From assembly GCA_030637945.1 (NCBI GenBank), contig DAOWFN010000032.1, positions 1-6,916 on the forward strand: a DNA stretch of 6,916 nucleotides, read 5' to 3'. Source of the DNA: Gammaproteobacteria bacterium (GTDB lineage Bacteria; Pseudomonadota; Gammaproteobacteria; SZUA-229). Within the stretch, counting starts at the first letter, position 1; every line of letters starts with the position of its first letter. The translations under genes were made by a program, and so were the position numbers. Shown one piece after another: positions 1 to 6,182 of the stretch. The notes below the pieces were generated by a model. The model made no database searches. It had not been told where the DNA came from and was given only the letters and a program-made list of their open reading frames with translations.

Positions 1-1379
1 ACAAAGATCCAAAGTATAGTTATTCGTGGTTATGGCTGGGCATGAGCCAACTCAAAAAAAACCAGTACCAGGAGGCAATAGATTCACTAAGCAAGGCCGC
101 GCAACTGAATTCAGACGCTGAATTACAAAAATCCATTACCTATCATATCGGTTATGCTTATTATCGAACCTCTGATTGCGATAACGCCATTACTTTCTAC
201 AACCAGAACATTGCACTTGGGCCCGACTGGATGTCGTATCTTCATCGCAGCTACTGCTACATGGATAAAGGCATGTTCGATGAAGCACTATCAGATGTCC
301 ACCATGTGATACAGCACATCGAACCAAAAAATGATGATTTTGAAATACAGGCATACCGGGTAATGGCTTTTTCTCACCTTGGTCTTGGCAATACGAACAA
401 ATCATACACCGCTATTAAACAGTTAGAGGAAAAATTCCCACACTATGACACATGGGAAGACCTGGTTGCCATCGCTGATAGCACTGGCGACAAAAAACGC
501 ATGGCTGCTTTACTGCTGAATCGCGGCTGGCTAGGACTGGAATCGGTAGATTACTTTAATAACGAAACCTATGGCGCAGAGATCGATTCCTTTGTGTATA
601 ACAATCCAAACACGGAAAGTAAACTTCTACCCGGTGACATCATAACTAGCTTGAATAACATGCCTGTCGCAAATTCCAGCGATCTGAACAAAACAATAAA
701 GATTCAGAAACCTGGCTACCCTGTAAACATCAAAGCACTGCGATCAAAAAAAATGGTGCCACAGGAGGAGATAGATATTGATTCAGCCGAATCATCCAGG
801 CCTGCTTTCGAAAAACTGGAGGTTAACATTACAGTGAAGCCGGTTCCTGCCTCTATAGCAGCAGATATTTTAAAGGACCACCCTTTCCATTCAGTCATCC
901 TTGAAAAAAAGAACTACTATAAAACAGCTGTAGCTGCATCAAGCAGTGGCAATCACAAAAAAGCCTTTGAGCTTTATATGGCATCATCATCTAAACATTG
1001 GCAGGACTCAGACACACTAAGCAAGATTATTGAACTCTACTGGAAAATAGGAAAGCTGATACCGGCTTCGGACAAAGCGGATAAAGACGCGTACTTTGCC
1101 AACAAAACTAAAAACGAGATCAAAAATATCACTGATCTTAACAACACCATCGACATGTACAGGCGCATTATTCAGGCCACGCCCTGGTGGGCGGAAATGC
1201 ACCACACCCTTGCCACGCTATACGAAAAACGCAAGGACTACCGGCTTGCAGCGAACTCCCTGGAGCTTTACCTGATCTCGGCTGTTGAAGACAATGTTGA
1301 AGTGGTAACCGGCGAATCAAAATCTGCATTGATACAGAAGAAGATATTCAATCTGGAATATAAGGCGTCTAATATGTAA
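1..1379 (+). CDS. TPR-PDZ-TPR protein of unknown function, 5' end missing
   Basis: The frame is open to the left edge. The first ATG, at 42, is not the likely start, because the 13 codons before it (from base 3, including WLWLG) complete a TPR helix, so the true start lies outside. About 458 residues are visible, ending at TAA 1377-1379. The N-terminal part, to about base 440, holds several TPR-like helix pairs, for example around GYAYYRTSDCDNAITFY and GMFDEALSDV. Bases of roughly 540-745 encode a PDZ-like domain: a GAEIDSF strand, then LLPGDIITSLNNMPV, which fits the usual PDZ pattern, then GYPVNIKALR. A further TPR (WWAEMHHTLATLYEKRKDYRLA) lies near the C terminus at about 1185-1290. TPR and PDZ domains bind proteins or peptides. 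No catalytic motif is visible, and a signal peptide cannot be judged without the N terminus. It converges on the tRNA-Lys/queC unit, and nothing ties it to those genes. The reading frame is secure, the function unknown. Confidence 0.85.
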   Translation, partial: KDPKYSYSWLWLGMSQLKKNQYQEAIDSLSKAAQLNSDAELQKSITYHIGYAYYRTSDCDNAITFYNQNIALGPDWMSYLHRSYCYMDKGMFDEALSDVHHVIQHIEPKNDDFEIQAYRVMAFSHLGLGNTNKSYTAIKQLEEKFPHYDTWEDLVAIADSTGDKKRMAALLLNRGWLGLESVDYFNNETYGAEIDSFVYNNPNTESKLLPGDIITSLNNMPVANSSDLNKTIKIQKPGYPVNIKALRSKKMVPQEEIDIDSAESSRPAFEKLEVNITVKPVPASIAADILKDHPFHSVILEKKNYYKTAVAASSSGNHKKAFELYMASSSKHWQDSDTLSKIIELYWKIGKLIPASDKADKDAYFANKTKNEIKNITDLNNTIDMYRRIIQATPWWAEMHHTLATLYEKRKDYRLAANSLELYLISAVEDNVEVVTGESKSALIQKKIFNLEYKASNM

Positions 1380-1404
1380 ACGCCCTAATTATGTAAGCAG
1401 CAAT

Positions 1405-1427
1405 CTATCAGACGACTGATAGCAGTC
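1405..1427. other. Two overlapping, mutually exclusive hairpins after the TPR-PDZ gene
   Basis: CTATCAG (1405-1411) and CTGATAG (1416-1422) form a perfect 7-bp stem with an ACGA loop. The overlapping GACTG (1414-1418) and CAGTC (1423-1427) form a 5-bp alternative. No T-run follows, so this is not an intrinsic terminator. It could protect the 3' end of the plus-strand mRNA or be incidental. The function is not known. Confidence 0.4.
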
Positions 1428-1448
1428 ACATCTTAACGAGGCAGAAAC

Positions 1449-1484
1449 AAAAAAGACCTGGCATAATAACCAGGTCTTTGTTTT
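1449..1484. terminator. Bidirectional intrinsic terminator between convergent units
   Basis: A perfect 10-bp stem, AAAGACCTGG (1452-1461) with CCAGGTCTTT (1470-1479), encloses an 8-base loop. On the minus strand the stem runs into six T's (1454-1449) just after the tRNA-Lys gene, a good Rho-independent terminator for tRNA-Lys and any read-through from queC. On the plus strand the stem ends in TTTGTTTT, so it should also stop transcription from the TPR-PDZ gene, whose stop codon is about 70 bases upstream. Confidence 0.85.
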
Positions 1485-1487
1485 GTA

Positions 1488-1563
1488 TGGTGGGCCGTGA
1501 GCGATTTGAACGCTCGACCATCGGATTAAAAGTCCGGTGCTCTACCAACTGAGCTAACGGCCC
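1488..1563 (-). tRNA. tRNA-Lys (anticodon UUU), CCA end encoded
   Basis: The minus strand folds into a complete 76-base cloverleaf. It has a perfect 7-bp acceptor stem (GGGCCGT with ACGGCCC), D stem GCTC/GAGC, anticodon loop CTTTTAA, variable loop TGGTC, and T arm GAGCG-TTCAAAT-CGCTC. Discriminator A and CCA follow. The anticodon TTT, at 1530-1528, reads lysine codons AAA and AAG. The only irregular pair is C27-A43 at the top of the anticodon stem. A sigma70-type promoter lies just upstream and a terminator just downstream, so it can be transcribed independently of queC. It is not a queuosine-bearing tRNA (those have GUN anticodons), so its place beside the que genes is inherited synteny rather than a substrate link. 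Confidence 0.97.
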
Positions 1564-1588
1564 AAATATTCTTTTTCGAGAGGCGCGA

Positions 1589-1617
1589 ATCATACATGTA
1601 GTCACACCGAAAAACAA
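1589..1617 (-). promoter_or_regulatory. Sigma70-type promoter of tRNA-Lys with GC-rich discriminator
   Basis: Reading the minus strand, TTGTTT (1617-1612) is separated by exactly 17 bases from TATGAT (1594-1589), which is one base from the consensus -10 box. Next comes CGCGCC, the GC-rich discriminator typical of stable-RNA promoters under stringent control. The expected start is near 1582, about 19 bases before the mature tRNA 5' end. The -35 box overlaps the short queC-tRNA spacer, just after the queC stop codon. Confidence 0.65.
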
Positions 1618-1628
1618 TCTAAATCAGA

Positions 1629-2327
1629 CTAAAAATAGCGAGTCGGGTCTGGAACAGCCGCGTTTTCAAAGCCTTTTCGTCGCAATTGGCAAGAATCACA
1701 CAACCCACAGGCTTCACCCCGTTCATTTGCCTGATAACACGACACCGTTGCTGAGTAATCAACGCCCAACTCCATGCCCATACTGATTATCTCAGCCTTG
1801 CTTTTATCAATCAGTGGTGTGTGCACATTCAACCGTTTCCCCTCGACACCAGCCTTTGTTGCCAGGTTCGCCATACTTTCGAATGCACGTATAAATTCCG
1901 GACGGCAATCCGGGTATCCAGAAAAATCAACTGCATTGACGCCTATAAATATATCCTGTGACGATATCACCTCAGCGACAGCTAAAGCATGTGATAGAAA
2001 CAGAGTATTTCTTGCTGGCACATACGTTACCGGTATCCCCTCTTCCAGCTGCTCCGGGACGGCAATGGATTGATCAGTCAACGCAGAACCAATCATTACT
2101 CCTGTATCAACCTTAATCACCTGGTGGCTCACGGCATAACAATCTGCTAATTTTTTCGCCGCATTTAGCTCAGACAAACTGCGTTGGCCATAATCAAAAC
2201 TTAAAGCATGGCACTCAAAATTCTGGCTAGCTATAGCCAATACCGTGGCAGAATCCAGCCCGCCCGATAGCAAAACGATAGCGCGAGGCTTGCTTATAGA
2301 ATTTGATGATTTACTGTGACTAGTCAT
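1629..2327 (-). CDS. queC: 7-cyano-7-deazaguanine (preQ0) synthase QueC
   Basis: This cytoplasmic enzyme uses ATP and ammonia to convert 7-carboxy-7-deazaguanine to the nitrile preQ0, the last step before QueF reduction in queuosine synthesis. The 232-residue product matches the family length. The PP-loop nucleotide-binding motif SGGLDS is at residues 21-26. The C-terminal zinc site is Cys197, Cys207, Cys210 and Cys213, in the form C-x9-C-G-x-C-x2-C. GVNAVDFSGYPDCRPEFI in the middle is a family signature. The N terminus carries a Ser-rich extension of about 11 residues compared with E. coli QueC. The ATG is still the only reasonable start: an in-frame TAG lies a few codons upstream and no ATG, GTG or TTG falls between it and the P-loop. 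The Shine-Dalgarno sequence is weak. It starts 25 bases after the queE stop, which suggests co-transcription and perhaps translational coupling. Confidence 0.96.
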   Translation of the reverse strand: MTSHSKSSNSISKPRAIVLLSGGLDSATVLAIASQNFECHALSFDYGQRSLSELNAAKKLADCYAVSHQVIKVDTGVMIGSALTDQSIAVPEQLEEGIPVTYVPARNTLFLSHALAVAEVISSQDIFIGVNAVDFSGYPDCRPEFIRAFESMANLATKAGVEGKRLNVHTPLIDKSKAEIISMGMELGVDYSATVSCYQANERGEACGLCDSCQLRRKGFENAAVPDPTRYF

Positions 2328-2352
2328 TAAAACGATCTGCTACTAAAAAACA

Positions 2353-3000
2353 CTATACGCCCGGCTTATCGCCCCAAAGGTATTTATGCAGCTGTATCTG
2401 AAACCGGACCTTAAGCTGATCCCTTAACACCCAGTCCGCCAATGTCGCTGCATCCAGCTGATCATGCGCCGGTGAAAATAAAACATCACATTTATCTTGC
2501 AGTTGATGTTCATCCATGACCTGCTTACTCCAGCGATAATCATCTTCATCACAGATAACAAACTTTATTTGATCTTCTGTTTTTAGTAAGGCGAAATTTT
2601 CAAATTTGTTTTTTGCTGATTCACCTGAAGCAGGCGTTTTTACATCAAGTATTTTAACAACACGTTTATCGACGGCATCGACAAGAATGGCGCCACTGGT
2701 TTCTAAAGATACCTCATAACGCTGATCACAAAGTTGCTGAAGCAGTTTGATGCAGTTTTTCTGAGCTAACGGCTCTCCTCCAGTAACAGTGATATGCGAA
2801 GTATTGTATTTTTTAACTTCATCAAGGATGGTTTCGATCTCCATCCACTCACCGCCAGTAAAAGCATAAGCGGTATCGCAATAGTCACAACGCAATGGAC
2901 AACCAGTTAATCGTACAAAAACTGTCGGCAGCCCCACATTTCGTGCTTCACCCTGTAACGAATGAAATATTTCACTAATTTTTAGACCGGTTTGCGACAC
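2353..3000 (-). CDS. queE: 7-carboxy-7-deazaguanine synthase QueE (radical SAM), GTG start
   Basis: QueE is a radical S-adenosylmethionine enzyme that contracts the ring of 6-carboxy-tetrahydropterin to give 7-carboxy-7-deazaguanine, the substrate of QueC. The 215-residue product opens with the family signature EIFHSLQGE (residues 10-18). Cys34, Cys38 and Cys41 (CPLRCDYC) bind the 4Fe-4S cluster. The SAM-binding TGGEPL motif is at 73-78, and QLHKYLWG near the C terminus is also typical. The start is GTG at 3000-2998. The codon two places upstream is an in-frame TAA, so the frame cannot extend, and no ATG lies before the signature. Only about 31 residues separate the cluster motif from TGGEPL, a compact form lacking the insertion of E. 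coli QueE. It lies 35 bases after cpoB and 25 bases before queC, in the same direction. Confidence 0.96.
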   Translation of the reverse strand: MSQTGLKISEIFHSLQGEARNVGLPTVFVRLTGCPLRCDYCDTAYAFTGGEWMEIETILDEVKKYNTSHITVTGGEPLAQKNCIKLLQQLCDQRYEVSLETSGAILVDAVDKRVVKILDVKTPASGESAKNKFENFALLKTEDQIKFVICDEDDYRWSKQVMDEHQLQDKCDVLFSPAHDQLDAATLADWVLRDQLKVRFQIQLHKYLWGDKPGV

Positions 3001-3035
3001 AGGTTATAACTCAGACAATCGACGCACGAATACGA

Positions 3036-3806
3036 CTAACGACCTTCTCGCTTCATACGTTGCAGACGCTCATTGGCTTTTTTAGCTACCGTTGTATTGG
3101 GATACAAGGTAATAACTTGCTGCAGAGCATCACGAGCAGCAGGCCAGTTCTTTAATTCGAAGTAAACATAACCAATTTTTAAACGTGCACCAGAATTTTT
3201 AGAGCTTTCCGGATATTGCGCGACTAACTGCTGAAATTCAGTTAATGCTTTTTTATAGTCACGTGAAACATAGCTGGCTTCACCTAACCAATATTGCGCA
3301 TTGTCTGCATATTTACTATTTGGATAGCTCGTTTTAAATTTCTCAAAAGCTACAATAGATCGTTTATATTGACCTTCTTTCAACAAGGTAAAGGCTTTTG
3401 AATAAGCATCCTGACCATCAACGTCACCAGCAGGTGCTGCAGCATTAGTTACTTTGGCGTTTGGCGGTGGCACCGGAGCAACAAATTTCGCGTTGTTGCG
3501 GCTACCCGCTTCAGCGTTATTTATACGTCGATCTATATCGAGGTATAAATTACGCTGTCGCTGTTTCATGCTTTCAAGTTCATATTGCTGTTGCTCAACC
3601 TGTTCACGCAATGCAGAAATATCTTCTCGCATCGACTGCATGGTTTGCGTTTGTTGCCGCAGGACATCTGAATCCATCATACGCTCAAGCCGCTGAATAC
3701 GCTGCTTGTAATTCAAATCAGCAAGACCGTTATCTGCCGCTAAAACATTACCTGTAAGAACCAGGCCACAAATGATGAAGCAGTATTTATTTATCTGATA
3801 TTTCAT
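3036..3806 (-). CDS. cpoB: Cell division coordinator CpoB (YbgF), periplasmic coiled-coil/TPR protein
   Basis: CpoB is the periplasmic Tol-Pal partner that, in E. coli, binds TolA and coordinates peptidoglycan synthesis by PBP1B with outer-membrane constriction. From the ATG at 3806 the protein has 256 residues. Residues 1-23 are a signal peptide ending VLA before ADNG. A heptad-like, Gln/Arg/Glu-rich coiled coil spans about 29-98 and should mediate trimerisation. A Pro/Ala-rich linker covers about 105-130. Three TPR units span about 133-240, with repeated YWLGEA- and YPNS-type motifs. A GTG at 3821 would add five residues (MDINN). I prefer the ATG because it places a normal signal peptide at the terminus and has a GGA about 10 bases upstream, whereas the GTG has no Shine-Dalgarno. 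Unusually, a 390-base gap separates it from pal, so it may be partly uncoupled from that gene. Confidence 0.95.
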   Translation of the reverse strand: MKYQINKYCFIICGLVLTGNVLAADNGLADLNYKQRIQRLERMMDSDVLRQQTQTMQSMREDISALREQVEQQQYELESMKQRQRNLYLDIDRRINNAEAGSRNNAKFVAPVPPPNAKVTNAAAPAGDVDGQDAYSKAFTLLKEGQYKRSIVAFEKFKTSYPNSKYADNAQYWLGEASYVSRDYKKALTEFQQLVAQYPESSKNSGARLKIGYVYFELKNWPAARDALQQVITLYPNTTVAKKANERLQRMKREGR

Positions 3807-3880
3807 ATTATTAATATCCACTAGTTATTACTGAAACATACTCAACCATTATGCATTTTCAGTCCATAGGTTGTTTTATG

Positions 3881-3895
3881 GCAATTAAAAATTGC
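3881..3895. other. Short AT-rich hairpin in the cpoB leader
   Basis: GCAATT and AATTGC form a perfect 6-bp stem around an AAA (TTT on the minus strand) loop, about 75 bases before the cpoB ATG. No T-run follows on either strand, so it is unlikely to terminate. It may be incidental. Confidence 0.25.
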
Positions 3896-3898
3896 TTC

Positions 3899-3925
3899 AC
3901 TATATAGAGAAACCCTTCTTATCAA
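3899..3925 (-). promoter_or_regulatory. Possible weak promoter for cpoB-queE-queC
   Basis: On the minus strand TTGATA (3925-3920) is followed after 15 bases by TATAGT (3904-3899). Each box matches consensus at five of six positions, but the spacer is shorter than the usual 16-18 bases. It lies about 93 bases before the cpoB ATG and downstream of the inverted-repeat element. An internal promoter would make sense if the hairpins after pal stop part of the transcription, but this is inference. Confidence 0.25.
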
Positions 3926-3947
3926 GAACTAATCACATGTTAATTTC

Positions 3948-4083
3948 TGTCATCCTGAACGGTAGTGAAGGATCTTGTGCAGTGCGCTTTATATGACAGG
4001 CGTATAAGATCCTTCACTACCGTTTATTCCCACGGATGGGATGTATGCAGAAAATGCAGGAGCAATTTTCTGCCAGGATGACA
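3948..4083. repeat. MITE/REP-like composite inverted-repeat element between pal and cpoB
   Basis: The ends are TGTCATCCTG (3948-3957) and its exact reverse complement CAGGATGACA (4074-4083). Inside, a perfect 19-bp pair (3958-3976 with 4006-4024) flanks a 29-base spacer. On the left the 10- and 19-base parts are contiguous, giving a 29-base arm. On the right they are split by 49 bases (4025-4073). No open reading frame lies inside, and no clear target-site duplication flanks it. The shape suggests a non-autonomous dispersed element or a REP-like palindrome; whether further copies exist cannot be seen here. As RNA on either strand it would fold strongly, and it could affect pal mRNA stability or read-through into cpoB. 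Confidence 0.75.
4047..4073. repeat. Hairpin inside the split right arm of the element
   Basis: GCAGAAAAT (4047-4055) and ATTTTCTGC (4065-4073) form a perfect 9-bp stem with a 9-base loop. It abuts the terminal CAGGATGACA and fills the 3' part of the 49-base segment that separates the two pieces of the right arm. A smaller TCCCA/TGGGA pair with a 4-base loop lies just before it, near 4028-4041. Confidence 0.6.
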
Positions 4084-4125
4084 ATAATATTATGACATTA
4101 AAGTTTTGCACTAAAGCACATAGTT

Positions 4126-4177
4126 CTTACTAACGTTCTGTAACAGTAAAAAGATACCCATTTATCTTGTTAGTAAG
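4126..4177 (-). terminator. Nested inverted repeats after pal, possible weak terminator
   Basis: An inner minus-strand hairpin, AAGATA (4168-4163) with TATCTT (4156-4151), has a 6-base loop and runs into a stretch of T's at 4152-4148. It is enclosed by a perfect 9-bp inverted repeat, CTTACTAAC (4126-4134) with GTTAGTAAG (4169-4177). The structure starts about 20 bases after the pal stop. The AT-rich 6-bp stem is weak for an intrinsic terminator, so partial termination or mRNA 3'-end protection is the most that can be inferred. Confidence 0.35.
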
Positions 4178-4196
4178 TTTAATTAATCGTGAATCA

Positions 4197-4751
4197 TTAT
4201 TGATAAACAATTTCCACGCGACGATTCAGACTCATTGACTCTTCATCATGGCCAAATTCAGCAGGTTTTTCCTCACCGTAGCTTATAACAGAGATCTGTT
4301 CGTTACCCGCACCTTCATACAGCATCAACTGTTTGACGGCCTGAGCACGACTTTCTGCCAATGCAACGTTATATTCGCGTGAACCTCGTTCATCTGCATG
4401 ACCTTCAAGGCGCACGCTGGCATTAACATTAAATGAAAGATATTTACCATGATGTTTGACCAGCTCAACAAAATCATCACCTACTGCGTTACTATCAAAA
4501 CCAAAATAAACTATTTTCTCTGAAAGCACGTTGTTAGGATCGTTTATTGCATTTTCCTCATACGATACCAATTTCCCGCCTTCCAACTCTGTACCGCCAA
4601 GACCAGCAGCACCATCGATACCACCTGCAGTAGCACCACCATTAGGATCATCGGCAAAACTTCCATCATCTACTGCACCATCTGGTTTTATTCTGTCGCC
4701 ACAGGCAACGATAGATAACGCTAACGCTGTTATAAAAATTATTTTTTTCAT
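4197..4751 (-). CDS. pal: Peptidoglycan-associated lipoprotein Pal
   Basis: Pal is the outer-membrane lipoprotein that binds meso-diaminopimelate of peptidoglycan and is released or retained through TolB. The 184-residue product begins with a short lipoprotein signal, MKKIIFITALALSIVAC. Cys17 is the lipidation site, and the following GD does not give a +2 Asp inner-membrane retention signal. A Gly/Asp-rich flexible linker covers about 18-60. The OmpA-like domain fills the rest: VYFGFDSN opens it, GHADERGSREYN (117-128) carries the Asp120 ligand region, Arg135 in ALAESRA is the second binding residue, and LNRRVEI closes it. GAGGG about 7 bases before the ATG is a good ribosome-binding site. 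It follows tolB by 64 bases with no evident promoter in between, as expected for co-transcription. Confidence 0.98.
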   Translation of the reverse strand: MKKIIFITALALSIVACGDRIKPDGAVDDGSFADDPNGGATAGGIDGAAGLGGTELEGGKLVSYEENAINDPNNVLSEKIVYFGFDSNAVGDDFVELVKHHGKYLSFNVNASVRLEGHADERGSREYNVALAESRAQAVKQLMLYEGAGNEQISVISYGEEKPAEFGHDEESMSLNRRVEIVYQ

Positions 4752-4815
4752 CTAAATACCCTCACTATTAAATTGTCTTTCACATCCCCAAAAACACATA
4801 CTCTTACCCTATACC

Positions 4816-6108
4816 CTAGTGCCGAACAGCGGCCCAGGAAGGCTCACGCACTTCACCATCAGTAAACGCCAAACGTTGCTTCTGGCGCCCATCGACAGAC
4901 ACCGCAGCAAGAACAGCTTTTCGTCTTTCCTGCGAAGCAAACAAAATTATACTGTTATTTGGCGCAAATTCAGGTGATTCATCAAGCGGTCCATCCGTTA
5001 AAATTCTTGATGATTTTGTCTTAAGCTCTAAAACTGCAACACGGTAAATATTTCCTTCACCATGCACATAAGCAACATGTTTACCATCTTCAGAAACACT
5101 GGCGCTGGCATTATAACCACCTTCATAAGTTAATCGTTCAGGCCGAGAATTAGCCCTGATAGATTGTTTGTATAATTGTGGCTTACCACTACGACTTGAT
5201 GTATAAATAATTGATTTACCATCGGGCAACCATACTGCTTCTGTATCTATAGCCCAGTGATTCGTTAGTCGCTTAAGCTTGTTATCTTTTAAATTCACGA
5301 TATATATGTCCGGATTTCCATCTTTAGACAAGGTGATGGCTAACTTTTTACCATCAGGTGACCAGGCGGGCGAACCATTCAGGCCTTTATACTTAGCACG
5401 ACTCTTTCTGACACCAGTGCGTACATTATGCGTAAAAATTTCAGCCTGTCCATTCTCGAAAGAGACGTACGCCAGCTCTGCACCATTTGGTGACCACGCT
5501 GGTGACATGATCGGCTCATTAGACGTCAGCAAAGTTTGCGGATTGTAACCATCCGTATCTGATACCTGTAACCTTGAGCTACTATTCTTTTTACTTCTTT
5601 TCACTGTCACATAAGCGATGCGGGTACCAAATGCACCCGGCATTCCGGTTATGTGGGTAAAGACATAATCACTGATCTGATGTGCGACTGTACGTATAGT
5701 GTCTTTGGTTGCAGAAAAACTATAACCCAGTACTTGTTTGGCTTTTAAAATATCGATCAAGCGAAATTCCACCTGATATGTTCCATCTCTCTGCAAAGTC
5801 ACACTGCCAATAACGATATGATCCATTCCCGCGATACGCCAGGTTTTGTAATGCACGTCAGCTAATTTGTGAGGCCGTGCGATTAAATCTTTTTCGGCGA
5901 CCGGAGAAAACTTACCGCTACGTGCCAGATCAGAAGCGATGATTGCAGACACATCACCATTAACTAATTTTCTACTACCATGCCACTGGAACGGAACGAC
6001 CGCTATCGGCAGCGCACCTTCAAATCCCTCGGTAATATCAATTTTTAAAACAGCTTGAGCCACAGAAGTAAAACTCAAGCAAAGTAACCCAATTATTATT
6101 TTTTTCAT
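4816..6108 (-). CDS. tolB: Tol-Pal system protein TolB, periplasmic beta-propeller
   Basis: TolB sits in the periplasm, where it binds Pal through its propeller and TolA through its N terminus. The 430 residues equal the E. coli length. A Sec signal peptide, residues 1-19, ends AQA before VLKIDITEG; the new N terminus is the segment that docks on TolA in E. coli. Residues of about 20-160 form the alpha/beta N-terminal domain, with PIAVVPF (34-40) and a DLARSGKF motif (60-67). From about 162 on is a six-bladed propeller made of TolB/PD40 repeats. Blade signatures are SPAWSPNG (202-209), SPAWSPDG (246-253), AVWLPDG (291-297), SVSEDGK (337-343), SPEFAPN (378-384) and EPSWAAV (422-428). The ribosome-binding site is a modest AAGAA seven bases before the ATG. 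It begins 74 bases after the tolA stop. No truncation or frameshift is visible. Confidence 0.98.
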   Translation of the reverse strand: MKKIIIGLLCLSFTSVAQAVLKIDITEGFEGALPIAVVPFQWHGSRKLVNGDVSAIIASDLARSGKFSPVAEKDLIARPHKLADVHYKTWRIAGMDHIVIGSVTLQRDGTYQVEFRLIDILKAKQVLGYSFSATKDTIRTVAHQISDYVFTHITGMPGAFGTRIAYVTVKRSKKNSSSRLQVSDTDGYNPQTLLTSNEPIMSPAWSPNGAELAYVSFENGQAEIFTHNVRTGVRKSRAKYKGLNGSPAWSPDGKKLAITLSKDGNPDIYIVNLKDNKLKRLTNHWAIDTEAVWLPDGKSIIYTSSRSGKPQLYKQSIRANSRPERLTYEGGYNASASVSEDGKHVAYVHGEGNIYRVAVLELKTKSSRILTDGPLDESPEFAPNNSIILFASQERRKAVLAAVSVDGRQKQRLAFTDGEVREPSWAAVRH

Positions 6109-6182
6109 TACATTAATTCTTTGTTATTTATACTTCTTGTGATTCATATTAAAAAACTCTGCGGCGCTATTCTAACCATTTA
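6109..6182 (-). other. tolA-tolB spacer, no convincing regulatory site
   Basis: The 74-base spacer has a minus-strand TATAAA near its middle that could be a -10 box. The sequence 17 bases upstream is only a T-tract and matches the -35 consensus poorly. There is no hairpin with a T-run. A weak internal promoter for tolB-pal is possible but is not supported by the sequence alone. Confidence 0.2.

Noticed and set aside
1488..1563. tRNA-Lys as an integration (att) site for an island containing the plus-strand gene
   Set aside because: No second copy of the tRNA 3' end, integrase or mobility gene is visible, and a terminator neatly follows the tRNA.
1426..1617. A 63-residue minus-strand open frame containing GPLAQLVEHRTFNP
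   Set aside because: It is the translation of the tRNA-Lys gene and its flanks. This peptide pattern is a well-known artefact of translating tRNA genes.
2328..2352. preQ1 riboswitch near queC or queE
   Set aside because: The spacers before queC (25 bases) and queE (35 bases) are too short and show no aptamer-like pseudoknot pattern.
1488..3000. Functional link between queE/queC and the adjacent tRNA
   Set aside because: Queuosine replaces G34 in tRNAs for Tyr, His, Asn and Asp. This tRNA has U34 and is not a substrate.
2353..3000. QueE as a division regulator like that of E. coli
   Set aside because: The segment between the cluster motif and TGGEPL is short here, so the E. coli insertion tied to that activity appears to be absent.
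3807..4196. CRISPR array or small protein gene in the pal-cpoB gap
   Set aside because: The repeats are inverted, not regularly spaced direct repeats, and no convincing frame with a ribosome-binding site is present.
4801..4818. Tandem ACCCTAT/ACCCTAG after tolB
   Set aside because: Two 6-base copies overlapping the stop codon are too short to treat as a repeat element.
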